Shown: in pieces, positions 10,495-21,868 of the stretch | Position numbering within the stretch: position 1 is the first letter of the stretch | How the letters are laid out: each line of letters starts with the position of its first letter | NCBI GenBank assembly: GCA_910589415.1 | Contig: OU342638.1 | Span: forward strand, 31,717,579 to 31,781,578 | Direction: 5' to 3' | From: Malachius bipustulatus | Lineage: Eukaryota; Arthropoda; Insecta; Coleoptera; Melyridae | Length of the DNA: 64,000 bases | Program-made: the position numbers and the translations under genes | The notes under the pieces: generated by a model | What the model saw: only the letters and a program-made list of their open reading frames with translations | Told to the model about the DNA's origin: nothing | Databases searched by the model: none

Positions 10495-11477
10495 AATTTA
10501 AATAAGTTATTATTAAAGTAAAGTGTTATTTGTTATTTGGATTAATATTTTGAACAGTTAATAAAATAATTCTAAAATATAATTGTTTACAATTGAAATT
10601 ATGCATAATAATATTCTAAAAAATAAAAATTATATTCGAGGTAAACATTATTTAACAGTGAAAAATAGAAAAATTGCCTTTAAAAAGGTCAAATATTATT
10701 GTTAAAAACACAATCATGTATTTTATGATAGTATTTTTCTAATAAAAATCATAATGGTAAACGGTAGGTAGGTATATCAGTACTTATGGCATTCGTTTAT
10801 GACAGGCTCTCGAGGCCTAGTGGAAAGGCTTCTCGACTGTTGTTCGAAAGCACCCGGGTTCAAACCCCGACAGGGTGAAGAGACACTTTTTTTCTTCCAT
10901 ATTAAATTACATTCTTGCATTCTTTCTCTCTTCCTTCCTCGATTCAAAATATCCGATAGTAAACAGAGATATTTGAGAAAATAAATATTTGGTGTAATAA
11001 TAACGTATGAGGAATTGTCATCAATTATTTACCTTTAGATTTATAATGAGATGGTGAGGTTTAGATCTGCGAGACGTTTTTTTTTTATTATTTTAATTAG
11101 CATTTTTACCCGAAGGTCAATTTCCATTATGATGCAGTCCGGGGTCTTTTACCTGCACTCGTTATACAAGTTCGCTTGCAATTATTTGTATTATTTTTGC
11201 AGGTCCATTAGGCAAAAAAACGAGCATTAATCAGTTAAATTTGGGGGGCGCTAGCAAATATTTAACGTAGTAATATGAGAATAAGTGAGTAAGTAACACG
11301 TTTGTGTCTGTGAGTCTGTTAGAGCCTTTATTCATTTTTTACTGTTCACTTTAGACACGTTGGTGGAAGTTATGGTTTACGCATTATTTATAGGTAGGTA
11401 TTTATATAATTCAAGTAAATTCTTTAGTCTCAAATTTAACAGTTCTCGGAAGTTATAAAATACTATTTTAATGAATA
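10495..11477 (+). other. CT0 3' flank and intergenic DNA
   Basis: This holds the AT-rich 3' flank of CT0, a tRNA-like SINE head (about 10805-10880), and otherwise unassigned sequence up to the palindromic element that starts at 11480. Confidence 0.5.
10805..10880 (+). pseudogene. tRNA-like sequence, probably a SINE head
   Basis: Pol III promoter elements are visible: an A-box-like GGCCTAGTGG (about 10814-10823) and a B-box-like GGTTCAAACCCC (about 10857-10868). The D arm GCC...GGC and part of an anticodon arm can be drawn. The acceptor stem does not close and there is no CCA-adjacent pairing, so a functional tRNA is unlikely. A tRNA-derived SINE or tRNA pseudogene fits best. Confidence 0.4.
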
Positions 11478-11479
11478 TA

Positions 11480-14131
11480 CAGGGTGTCCCTGAATTGGTG
11501 TTACAAACTTAAAGGGGGGATAGTACGTCCAAAAAAATTCAAAATTTTTTTTTTAAACATACCCTTTAAAATGCACCGTTTTTGAGATATTGTTTAAGTT
11601 GAAAAAATTAATTCGTTTTTTGCGGATAACTTGGGAACCGCTTGTCGCACGGATACCAGCTTTTGTACAAATAGGAACCTTAAAAAAATAATAATTTCTA
11701 ATGCCAAATGATCGGCTTTGCATAAAGCAGTGGCGGAGATTTTGGGGTTGACAAGGTTTTTTCACCCCTATTTTCTACTCCACTGGGAAGATAGCTGCTT
11801 TGGAAACATTTTATAAAATTTTGGAGTTTTTTACGCAAAAAATTATTCTTTGTTAAAATAAAAAAGTTAAAAATTTTTAAATTGTTAATACTTAGAGTTT
11901 GTTAAATTGAATCTTGTTAATAACAATCATTAAAATTCAATTTATCTTTCGTTATGGTGTCAATGGTTTTCCAATTCATTAAAATTTTGTGTCTTTAAGT
12001 TTAATTTTTTGATCCTAAAATGCCCTTTTTTTCAAAAATGGTTAGTTTCACAAAAAATTACAAAGAATAATTTTTTGCGTAAAAAACTCCAAAATTTTAT
12101 AAAATGTTTCCAAAGCAGCTATCTTCCCAGTGGCGTAGAAAATAGGGGCGAAAAAACCTTGTCAACCCCAAAATCTCCGCCACTGCTTTATGCAAAGCCA
12201 ATCATTTCGCATTAGAAATTATTACTTTTTTGAGGTTCCTACACAGAGAAAACAGTTTATTTGAAATCAGTATTTTCATTTATTTGAATACAATTTATTT
12301 GATTAAAACATTTTCCTTTTGATTGAAAATTAATTTATTTGCCCTAAATAATACCATTTATTTCAGTTTTTTCAATCATTTGTTTGAATTGGTTCAGGTA
12401 CACTTTTTTCAAATCAAACAAATAAATTTGCTAATTATTAAGAATTTTTTAATTTGAATAAATTACAGCTAGAAAGAAACACATCAGATTTATTTGATTT
12501 TATGCATCGTTTATTTCGTTCAAACAAATCTTATTTTGTTCTAAATAATTTCACTATTGCAATAAGAACTTATGCTTTTCATTGAAATAAAAATAATTTT
12601 GACTGAAATAAGAATATTTTACCGTAAATTTGTTTGAAAGAAAGAAGTATTTTATCGATCCAAATAAACTAACAATCAAAATAAAAATAAGGAATTGTTT
12701 GCTTTTAATTAACGCTACCCATTGACAGAGAAATAAATAAAACTTTGAATCAAGCATTAACTTTTTTGATTTGTCATAGATTTGTTGTTGTACATCACGT
12801 GATGTAGCGTCTGTTTCCTCTGGTGGCGACTGGAAGGACTACACTACCCCAGCAGGGTTGGTTTGGTGACTGACTGATGGTGTTGGTGTAAAATCATGGC
12901 GTGGTATGGAGTTAGTTCATCAATTCCGCATTGTTTTCAGTAATACTAATTAGTGAATAATAATTTATTGGAATAGGCGAATAGGTATAAATATTAGTTG
13001 CTGTTTTGTGTGTTCAGTGTGTTGTATTGTAACAGCGGAACAGTAATACCTAATAGATGGATATACCTACCTACCTAATGGATATTGGAGAATCTCTGTC
13101 CGCAAATACAATCTGATGCACACGGCACTTGTTAAAATTTGAAGGTAAGTACTCTACCTCGTAGCTTATTTGTGTGATATCTCTTCCATTATATTGCAAA
13201 CTTGCTACAAGAATTAAGGAATTTAAAATATCGTTCTGTTTTAGACGAAAATACGAGATTTCTCCTCTATGAATTATTAGAAGAAGCCAAATCATTTGCA
13301 GATGTGTCCGATGGTCCTGACCAGCTGAAACTTGAAATCCGTCACCAATGAAAATGAAAATTATTGTTCTCGTGGGAAGAAAACGTATACCTACTTATTA
13401 CTTAAGGTACAAATGTTGCAATATTAATATTTTATGATTACGAATGATTAGGTTGGCTCTGTTGTTTTGTAGTTAACTTATTACTGTTTTTTGACAATAA
13501 AACGTATAAGTAATGCCTTATTATTATAAATCTATTTTTATATACCTAACCTAACCTTTTAACCACGGGGATATTGACAAAACCAAACAAATATTTCTTT
13601 AAATTTTTTAATGTAAAATTATTTGGTTCAATAAATTATAGTTTAAAATCAAATAATATTTTATTTCAAATAAACAAGCGAAAAGTTAAGTTAAAGAATG
13701 CTTCCTGTTATTGAAAACAATATATGTTTGATTGAATAACGGAATTTGTTTGATTCAAATAAATTTTATTGAATATGCAACATTAATATTGTTTGATTCA
13801 ACAAAGTCTACCCTCTGAAATTTCAAACAAATAATTGAAAAAATTCAAATAAACTTTTATTTCTCTCTATTGAAACAACAAATTTGTTTAAGTTGAATAA
13901 TTTTTCTTTCAATCAAACAATTTCTTTTCTCTGTGTATTTGTACAAAAGCTGGTATCCGTGCGACAAGCGGTTCCCAAGTTATCCGCAAAAAACGAATTA
14001 ATTTTTTCAGCTTAAACACCCTGTATCTCAAAAACGGTGCATTTTAAAGTGTATGTTTAAAAAAAAATTTGAATTTTTTTGGACGTACTATCCCCCCTTT
14101 AAGTTTGTAACACCAATTCAGGGACACCCTG
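11480..14131. mobile_element. Palindromic MITE 'A' with CAGGGTGTCCC termini, split by a nested element
   Basis: It opens with CAGGGTGTCCCTGAATTGG and closes with its reverse complement; TA flanks both sides (11478-11479, 14132-14133), as expected of Tc1/mariner-type TA insertion. The arms are several hundred bp: 11480-11860 pairs with 12040-12240 plus 13938-14131, which become contiguous once the nested element at 12242-13935 is removed. No transposase ORF. The class is inferred from termini and TA only. Confidence 0.85.
12242..13935. mobile_element. Nested element 'B' with CACAGAGAAAA termini, inserted in MITE A
   Basis: Left end CACAGAGAAAA, right end TTTTCTCTGTG, flanked by TA on both sides (12240-12241, 13936-13937). 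Removing it and one TA restores the pairing of the MITE A arms, which proves the nesting. Both subterminal regions are packed with TTTATTTGA/CAAATAAA motifs in many orientations. The middle (about 12780-13500) is less AT-rich and carries a possible small spliced unit: donor GGTAAGT at about 13143, an open stretch to TGA near 13351, and AATAAA near 13496. No transposase is seen. Confidence 0.85.
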
Positions 14132-14133
14132 TA

Positions 14134-14490
14134 TATAACGATAGATTCTATTTCAATAAAATAAAAAAGTAAATACCTAAAAAAATATTTTCATTACGTA
14201 AGCACAAACTAAAATATTGAAAATACTCGTCAAAATTCAATAAATAAACTGGCAGCTGTTTGAGGAACACGATTTTTCTAGTCTACGAGTAAATAACCTG
14301 CGGCCCTTCCCTAATTATTGCTTGCCATACCGGTGGTACATTTTGAAAAAATCTACAAAAAAAGGAAAACACAAAAAGCAACACTCTTCCAAAAAACAAA
14401 AGCCACGTCGTCGCGAACGTGTTTTTTAAGTCTAATAGCCGCGAAAGAGTCTAATAAAAGAATCAGTACTTACATGAATATATTTTTTTA
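14134..14490 (+). other. Spacer between palindromic elements
   Basis: AT-rich spacer. I see no gene or repeat signature in it. Confidence 0.4.
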
Positions 14491-14492
14491 TA

Positions 14493-15688
14493 CAGGGTGT
14501 CCGGAAATTATGAGCAAAAAATTAAGGGGGTGATTCTTCTTGATGAAATATTGCCAAAAGTATCTATAATTTTTTTCGAAAACTCAAAAATAAGAAAGTT
14601 ATAAGCCTCCAAAGTTGATTTTTTTAAATCAATATTTTTTTATAACTTTTTTTCTAGTGTACGGATTTTCTTAAAATTTGACACACTTGTCACTGATGTT
14701 GCTTTACATCCTTGGTCCAAATTAGACTTGAATCCCTCGAAATCAAAAGGCCTTAACTGCCCTTGACCTTCAAAAAAGGCCTATAACTTTTTTCGTATTA
14801 TTTTTTTCTGAGTTTTGAAGACGCACAATTGAAGAACGTGAAGAAATATTCGGAAAAAGTCCTCTTTGTCTATCACGATAAAATGACCCGCTTCCGAGTA
14901 AAACTGTTTTAAAAATTTTCCTGCACTAAAATTGATCACCAAAAACTATGATCATTCTGCAACAACACCAAAGCATGCTTTGGAAACAGCTGCAGGATTG
15001 CCTAGTTATGTACAAAACAGAGACATTCGTATTATAAATAGACTGGAAATGATTTTTTTTTGAAAATGAAAAAAAAATTTAATCGTTTTTTTTTAATAAA
15101 ATAATAAAATAATTTTAATTAAAAAAAATAATAAATTGCTGTCAAAATGAAATCCAAAGCAAACGTCTTGTTTCCTAGGCAACCCTGCCACCGTTCCCAA
15201 AACATGCTTTGGTATTGTTGCAGAATGATCATAGTTTATGGTGATCAATTTTAGTGCAAGCAAATTTTTGAAACAGTTTTACTCGGAAGCAGGTCATTTT
15301 ATCGTGATAGACAAAGAGGACCTTTTCCGAATATTTCTTCATGTTCTTCAATTGTGCGTCTTCAAAACTCAGAAAAAAATATTACGAAAAAAGTTATAGG
15401 CCTTTTTTGAAGGTCAAGGGCAGTTAAGGCCTTTTGATTTCGAGGGATTCAAGTCTAATTTGGACCAAGGATGTAAAGCAACATCAGTGGCAAGTGTTTA
15501 AAATTTTAAGAAAATCCGTACACTAGAAAAAAAGTTATAAAAAAATATTGATTTAAAAAAATCAACTTTGGAGGCTTATAACTTTCTTCTTTTTGAGTTT
15601 TCGAAAAAAAATTATAGATACTTTTGGCAATATTTCATCAAGAAGAATCACCCCCTTAATTTTTTGCTCATAATTTCCGGACACCCTG
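14493..15688. mobile_element. Palindromic MITE 'C' with CAGGGTGTCCGG termini
   Basis: This is a near-perfect inverted duplication of about 1.2 kb: CAGGGTGTCCGGAAATTATG at the left, its reverse complement at the right, and matching arms of about 560 bp around a centre near 15090. TA lies on both sides (14491-14492, 15689-15690). It is noncoding. High arm identity suggests recent activity or gene conversion between arms. Confidence 0.9.
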
Positions 15689-15694
15689 TATATA

Positions 15695-16239
15695 CAGGGT
15701 GTTAGTTAAGTACGGGGCCAAACTCCAAGGGGTGCTTCCTTGAGTGATTATAAGAAGAAAAGTTCAAATAAACATGGATCCGAAAATGCTTATTTTTCAA
15801 GATACAGGGTGTCAAACTTTTATTTTTTTTTCTCGAAAACAAAGCAAGATATGAAAAAAAACTCAAGAAATAAAATAGTTGTATTTCTAGTTGCTTAATT
15901 CGAAAAAAAATACAAAATTAAAAAAAGTCAGTGGCGCCCAATTTTTTAATCAAAAATATTAGTTAGACTGTCTTCCGGGACGCCACTGAAATTAATAATT
16001 TTAATCTAATTTGGGCTAAATGACTCTCTTGTTATTACAAACAGAACTGCCAAATTTCAACAAAATTGATTGAAAGAGTTTAGAGATATTCACGAACATT
16101 CGAATTTTTTTTTTAAGTTTGACACCCTGTATCTTGAAAAATATGCATTTTCGGACCCACGTTTATTTGAACTTTTCTTCTTATAATCACTCAAGGAAGC
16201 ACCCCTTGGAGGTTGGCCTCGTACTTAACTAACACCCTG
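15695..16239. mobile_element. Palindromic MITE 'D' with CAGGGTGTTAG termini, abutting MITE C
   Basis: Left CAGGGTGTTAGTTAAGTAC, right its reverse complement, with TA on each side. Only TATA separates it from MITE C (15689-15694 reads TATATA), so one element probably used the TA made by the other. An internal ACAGGGTGTC/GACACCCTGT pair (about 15803 and 16120) nests a shorter palindrome. It ends 28 bp upstream of the degraded CT1 start. Confidence 0.88.
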
Positions 16240-16468
16240 TATATTTGTTTCTGTTAACAAAATGAACTCAATATTATAGCGAGTCAAGAAGATAAAGCGT
16301 TTGTGAGGAAATATTACGATGTAACCGAGACGGACATAAAACGAGACGTACGAATTATTCAAGAATGGCTCAAGAAACAACCCCATTTACCACCAATTTC
16401 AGGCAAGTATTGTTTTTATCTCGCTTCTCTTCCCTTAACTAAACTTATTCTTAAACCCAAGTTTTTAA

Positions 16469-17432
16469 CCCGGCATTGGTCGCTAGGTGAATTGTAACAC
16501 CAGTGGTCGCTAGCGAGCGTTTCGCTCGCATGTAAAATCAACAAGCAAATGTGCAATAAAAAACACTTTGAATTATTACAATGCAGGGTGTTTGGTGATC
16601 GGACATCTAAAACTAAAATTAAATTTACAAAACCGCATTAGAAGCATAAAAAAGAATTTACAGATCAGGCGTTGTCTTTTTTTTTGGCTGAGTATTTCCT
16701 AAACAAAGCCTACCTGGAAAATGTTATTATTTTTTAATAAAACAAATAAAAATTTAAATAAATTTCAATTTGGCTGTCTAAGTATACTCAGAAAATTAAA
16801 ATATTTATAGTTGATTTAGTTTTACATTTTTGGAAATATTTCCTGAATGAAGCCCGATCAGGACAATGTTATTCTTTTTTATGTTAATGATGTAGTTTTG
16901 TAAAATATGAAATTTTATTTTGGCTTTCCGATCACCTAACACCCTATATTAGCAATATTTGTTGTAGGTATTTAAAAAAAGGGTGAATAATGTTAACTTG
17001 CCAATATAAATTTTTTTGGTACATATATAACTATGGGATTTTTTTACATTAAATAACACAAACTGATTCGATTCTTAACTAATAAGCTAATACCATATAC
17101 CATCTGTATATGGCATAAAAACAACAAATAACTTCAGATAAAGAAATTACAGCAGCCCTTGCATGTGGCTAGCAGACCTAAACATTAGAGCAGTTGAGTG
17201 ACACGGGTGGTCGCTAATGAGCGTTTAGCTCGCATAGCTGCAACTGCGGTGAATGAAACGTCCATAAAAAATTAATTTACCCGATTTTCATTACAAAATC
17301 CTTCCCATGTTTCTTCTTAAGGCTATAAACTAAGCTAGAAAAATCGACAAGATTGTACGAGTTCAAGTAACAGAATAATTACAGTTTAAAGACAATGGTG
17401 AGCTAAATGCTCACCTAGCGACCACTCCCGGA
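16469..17432. mobile_element. TTAA-flanked MITE in CT1 intron 1 (piggyBac-type, inferred)
   Basis: Comparison with CT2-CT4 intron 1 gives the empty site. TTAA is duplicated at 16465-16468 and 17433-17436, the signature of piggyBac superfamily insertion. Termini CCCGGCATTGGTCGCTAGGT and TCCGGGAGTGGTCGCTAGGT (complement) match apart from three bases. Subterminal copies of GGTCGCTA followed by a small hairpin (GCGAGCG TTT CGCTCGC, 16511-16530; variants near 17212 and 17398) are present. No transposase. It is itself interrupted by MITE E. Confidence 0.85.
16584..16946. mobile_element. MITE 'E' with CAGGGTGTTTGG terminus, nested in the TTAA MITE
   Basis: Left CAGGGTGTTTGGTGATCGGA, right TCCGATCACCTAACACCCTA; the ends pair with a few mismatches. 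Arms are short and the middle is AT-rich and noncoding. The right flank is TATA-like; the left flank is ATG, so the TA duplication is not preserved on the left. Confidence 0.7.
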
Positions 17433-18467
17433 TTAAACGCTTCTTTAATTATTTTTTAGATGAAAGTTTTATAGAGAGAGTACTAGTAAGGAAGAAATTC
17501 AGAGTAGAGGAAGCAAAAGAATGCATCGATTCATATTTTACAGTGAAATCTACTTGCCCGGAATTTTATCAAGATCTACATAAGATCGTGCCATCAAAAA
17601 ATGGGGTGTACGTAGGTACTGAAAGCTCATCTTAACCCACAAATTGAAAATTTTGTAACTTTTTAGATTCTGCTATTTACTGGAGAAATTAACAGAGAAT
17701 AGGGAGTTGATTCTCGTTGCCTCACTAAAAGCACCGCCCGAGGAATTTGACTTCATGGAGCTGATTCGTCTTGGCGCTGCCCACTTAGAATTGAATTTAC
17801 AGAGCGACTACACTTTGGGGTTTCATGTTATCATAGATATGACAATAACTGAAATGGGGCATTTGAAAAAGATTTCAAATATTAATTTATTACAAAAATC
17901 CACAACAGCTTTATTCGTAAATATCACAATTATAAATTTCAATGAAAACACTTAAAATTATTGATTTCAATACCTAATTATTATTTTCAGAAAGTTTATT
18001 CGCCAAGAGTTAGAGGAATCTACTTGTACAACCCACCTCCATTGGTATCCCTATTCATGGACATAATTAGACCATTTATGCCCAAAAAAATAATGGATAG
18101 GGTGAGTATTTTATTCATTTTATTACTCCTGATCTTATATTTCATCGAACTCTTCAGATGTCCGTGCATAGAAACAGCGATTCGTTATTTAAAATGGTCC
18201 CAGAAGAATTCGTACCTGTCGACTTTGGAGGAACGAATGAATCTATGAATGAATTAATGAGTAAGCTTTAGCTTTCCTGGCTCTTTCTATTGTTATTGTC
18301 TACCTTTTATTGTAGAGAAAGCTGATAAATTATTCGAATCAAACAAAAAATTCCTTGAAGAAGTCCCAAAAATTAGATCAAACGAGAAATTGAGAATTGG
18401 AACATGTTTCATCGAAACTGAAATGTTCGGCATCGATGGTACTTTCAAGAAGCTTAACATTGATTAA

Positions 18468-20427
18468 CAGAAGCGCTGGAGGGAATTTAAAAGAATATGG
18501 ATATTTAAAAATGTTTTTAATTTTTAACAGTTTTATTATTAAATTATTTGTTAAGTTAAACTAACCTCGTCTTTCCTTAAAATTTTATACCCAAAAATTT
18601 TAATTAATAATAATTAGTTCTCGCTACTTGGCAGAATAATTCCATGCTCTTTTTCTACAGCGGTTGAATTCTGCGTCATATATTATCAATTAGTGTTGGC
18701 ATTTGTCTTTTGCTTTTGTTGCAATAATAATACTTACTTGTTGATTTTGCTATAGTAAATAATTGTGTCTATATACTTATTTATGTTAATATTGTTTAAT
18801 TTTTTTTATTATGTTGCCTGGTGATCAAATCTTTATAATTATCATATAAACATTCTATGAAAAAAAAAATCTTCGAATAAACTTCCCAACCATAATTTAA
18901 CCTTGAAGAGGTTTTTTCTAATGGGAAAAATATACGTGTAAGAAGTAGTATTATAAAAAATGGAACTCGTCTGGTGCATCTTGATATCGTCTTGTCAAAA
19001 AATTCATTAACATCTTTTATCGTGATAATCTTTGAATGTGACACCTCCACTTCGACCGAAGGTCTATTATTGCGGCTTAATTAACATCTCACTCACGATT
19101 GGTTTCCATAATCACTGACCTCCAGCTCGAAAATATAAAACAAGCTCCAATATCATTTTATTTTTTCGGTTTTTTTACATTAAGTAGATACAATTATTAT
19201 ATAATCTCATGTATAAAAACTTAAACAAATGCACAATAAATTCTATGAAGGCCCCACACCAGTTTTATTTTTAAAATTTCGAGCTTAAACCAAAAATTCC
19301 TACTATAAATTGGGAATTTCGACTTTAAACTCGGAATTCCAAATTTAATAAATTTCCCCAGAGGAACACACTTCATGACGTCATAAAGCGAAACACCATA
19401 TTTCTCGATTGCTTCAAGAAAATAGTTTCGACTGTCGCCTAAAAAAAAATAATGAGTGAATTTTTAAGGATTTAATTCATGCAGTTTCCTATACAGTGAG
19501 GACGTTTATAGTCCCCCCTGACCTTAAAGTTCCAACCGAATGAGACTTAAATGTCAAAAGACTGGGATAACTTAGTTTGAGCAACGCTATCTCCAATCAA
19601 CCCCATCTTCTAATAAGTAATAGAGACAGAACAGATTGCTATTTGACCACAGGTTCATTCATTTGGTCGATTTAATTTGGGAAGGTACCTAAAAATAACG
19701 AACTCCGGCAACATCAACTGTAAGTAAGGTTTCCTTCTGATTCCCGAAGAGCTCTGATAGAAAGAGTGAACTGAACTTGCCACCCACCATTAATTAAATA
19801 TAAATTATCGAACATATAGGGCGCCTGAAGAAAGGAGACCAGTAGTTAAGGGATGGAAGCATGTTGTTTTTCTATTTATCGTTAAGTATGTGAACTTTGA
19901 TTTGTTTGCTTTGTTGAGTGACTGAAAACAACGACTTTTTTATTTTTAAAGTAGGTAATGTTTTTTTTGGGAATAATATCCATGTTTCCATTAGCCATTA
20001 GCCATAGTATCTCGCATAGTACTCATTAGCCTAGGTTAAGCAATTATAGCAGGAAGAATTAGAATTTATTTACTGTCTACATTTAGTAGGTTGCAATATA
20101 TACACAGTATACAAATCAGTCTTAGAAGATAATAATAATAATAAAATTAATAAATACAAATATTATAAAATCAACCACAAATATGGTGATGAATGATGTG
20201 TAAAGAATCAATTAGTATATTTTTCGAAATTATCATTAATTCATCTTTATTTAATTTGAATTTTTCGAAAAAATTTAAAACACTATTACTAATTGATCCT
20301 CTAGCCCCAAACCACAAACCTAAAGTATGCCAATTTCGATTACCAAAATTTTCAAAAAAAAATTAAAAAATTTAAAAAGTCTCAAATAATAATAATTTTC
20401 GAGATAATAATAGACCTCAGGTGGCGA
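18468..20427 (+). other. CT1 3' flank (unit-conserved DNA)
   Basis: This flank recurs after CT2 (25068-26458) and CT3 (31272-32860) and, more diverged, at 33394-34090. Landmarks: AATAAA at 18876-18881, TTTTTCTAATGGGAAAAATA near 18910, a short minisatellite with AATTCCGACTTTAAACTCGG-like 20-bp units near 19290-19350, and ACACTTCATGACGTCATAAA near 19368. No ORF of substance was found. It marks the duplicated unit. Confidence 0.75.
18876..18881 (+). terminator. Polyadenylation signal AATAAA of CT1
   Basis: AATAAA in the context CGAATAAACTTC, about 410 nt after the stop. The same hexamer and context lie at the equivalent place after CT2 (25491), CT3 (31673), the deleted unit (33841), CT4 (37911) and, with less flank similarity, CT5 (45698). 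Conservation across paralogs supports its use. Confidence 0.55.
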
Positions 20428-20631
20428 ATGATAGATTACCATGTAAGGATAATTTTGTGTCATAATTGTGGACTCCAAGATCGTTGTGTCCAAGATTGCA
20501 GAAATCCTACCAAGTGCTTTAAATGCCAAAAGACGGGTCACATGTCTTTCGATTGTCAATCTGAGAATCTAGATATAGATTCGGTTGAAAGCAAATCTGA
20601 TGAAATCATACCTCAAGTGATGTCAACGTGA
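20428..20631 (+). CDS. ZK1: zinc-knuckle mini-ORF in the duplicated unit
   Basis: About 67 codons ending in TGA. It encodes two knuckles in series: C-HN-C-GLQD-R-CVQD-C, where the ligand histidine is replaced by Arg, and a canonical C-FK-C-QKTG-H-MSFD-C. A Ser/Glu-rich tail ending IIPQVMST follows. CX2CX4HX4C knuckles bind single-stranded nucleic acid and occur in vasa/CNBP-like proteins and retroelement Gag. It lies about 370 bp upstream of CT2 and recurs before CT3, before the deleted unit and before CT4. It is likely the last exon of a neighbouring gene captured in the duplication, or a relic. Expression is unknown. Confidence 0.5.
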   Translation: MIDYHVRIILCHNCGLQDRCVQDCRNPTKCFKCQKTGHMSFDCQSENLDIDSVESKSDEIIPQVMST

Positions 20632-20924
20632 AAGAGGCCTCAATTTTAACTAGTAAATTTAACATTTTTTGTCCAACTTTGTTATTGCATTAACAAATAG
20701 GTGCCATGTATTTTTGTAAATGAAACTTCCCGAAATCGTAACAAGAGTTTATGTTTATGCGCTTTGCTATCAGGCGGTCATCGAAGACCCAATATTATAT
20801 AACTGCAACCTTGGATAGTAAAATAAAATTTAAGTCAATTTTTATATTTATTTACATACAAACTAGTATGCAATAAGTAATTTAAAATTTCAATAAAACG
20901 ACCAGTTCTAAGCTAGAAGCTTGA

Positions 20925-20998
20925 CGTTTAGGTGCGGGCTAATTGCATTATAATCGCGAAATTAGATACTTATTATTGGATAGATCTTAGAGAGAAAG
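20925..20998 (+). promoter_or_regulatory. Conserved promoter-proximal block of CT2
   Basis: GGTGCGGGCT (20931-20940) and TAATCGCGAAATTAGATA (about 20951-20968) recur at the same distance from ATG in CT3 (GGTGCGAGCT) and, in shorter form, CT4 and CT5 (GGTGCGGGCT at 42585-42594, TTCGCAAAATTAGA). Intergenic DNA outside the block has diverged between subgroups, so retention suggests a core promoter or 5' UTR element. No canonical TATA box is seen in CT2. Confidence 0.45.
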
Positions 20999-21551
20999 AT
21001 GAACATCATAGAAGTAAGTGAAGAGGATAAAGAGTTTGTGAAGAAATATTACGATGTAACCGAGACGGACATAAAACGAGACGTACGAATTATTCAAGAA
21101 TGGCTCAAGAAGCAACCCCATTTACCACCAATTTCAGGCAAGTTATACATTTATCCCCGATCTATTTCAAAATTATTTATTTAAACAATATTTAAACGAG
21201 AACTATTTTTGTTAAATTTTAGTTTTTTAACGCGTCTTTAATTATTTTTTAGATGAAAGTTTTATAGAGAAAGTCCTAGTAAGAAAGAAATTCAGAGTAG
21301 AGAAAGCAAAAGAAAGCATCGATTCATATTTTACAGTGAAATCTACTTGCCCGGAACTTTTTCAACATCTACACAAGATCGTGCCATCAAAAAATGGGGT
21401 GTACGTAGATACTGAAAGCTCATCTTAACCCACAAATTGAAGAATTTGTAACTTTTCAGATTCTGCTGTACACTGGATAAATTTACAGAGAAAAGGGAGT
21501 TGATTTTCCGAGGGGGAATTCACTGTCCATTTTCTGTACATATGTTTGGCA

Positions 21552-21840
21552 TTATTCGGCATTATTCATAAAATATTCCAATAATGCCATCAATCCATAT
21601 TAATGCCAGTGTAAATTACAGTAATGCCAAAAATGAATAATAATGCCCACACAATGAATAATAATGCCGAGCAATGAATAATAATGCCGAGTAATGAATA
21701 ATAATGCCAAGCAATGATTATTAATGCCGAGTAATGAATAATAATGCCAAGCAATGATTATTAATGCCAAGTAATGAATAATAATGCCAAGCAATGCGAA
21801 TTAATGCCAAATAATGAATAATAATGCCAAACAATGATAA
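21552..21840. repeat. Approximately 20-bp minisatellite (left array)
   Basis: Repeated AATGAATAATAATGCC with a variable 3-5 bp linker (GAGC, AAGC, AAGT). About ten recognisable units, degenerate toward the outer end. The same unit in the same orientation is found near the other end of the element. Confidence 0.9.
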
Positions 21841-21868
21841 AATGAGCAATACACCACATTCTATTATA

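Larger units (their letters stand above)
16267..18467 (+). pseudogene. CT1: CRAL-TRIO protein copy with lost start codon
   Basis: Exons: 1 = 16267-16402, 2 = 17460-17607, 3 = 17667-17916, 4 = 17991-18101, 5 = 18158-18260, 6 = 18316-18467. Exons 2-6 are open and keep the lengths of intact paralogs. Exon 1 is broken at its beginning: the ATG at 16262 is 29 nt before the GATAAAG landmark, where paralogs have 27, and it reads into TAG at 16277-16279. The coding frame has no ATG after the TAA at 16255. Intron 1 starts with GC (16403) instead of GT and carries a 964-bp MITE. An upstream exon spliced to the AG at 16278-16279 could rescue it, but none is recognisable. I read it as a pseudogene or a gene with a changed 5' end. 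Confidence 0.75.

Noticed and set aside
10805..10880. Functional tRNA gene
   Set aside because: Box A and box B are good but the acceptor stem does not pair; kept only as a SINE/tRNA-like relic.
17961..18248. Separate 95-codon gene in CT1
   Set aside because: It is exon 4 reading through its intron into exon 5 in a wrong frame; homologous exons define the true structure.
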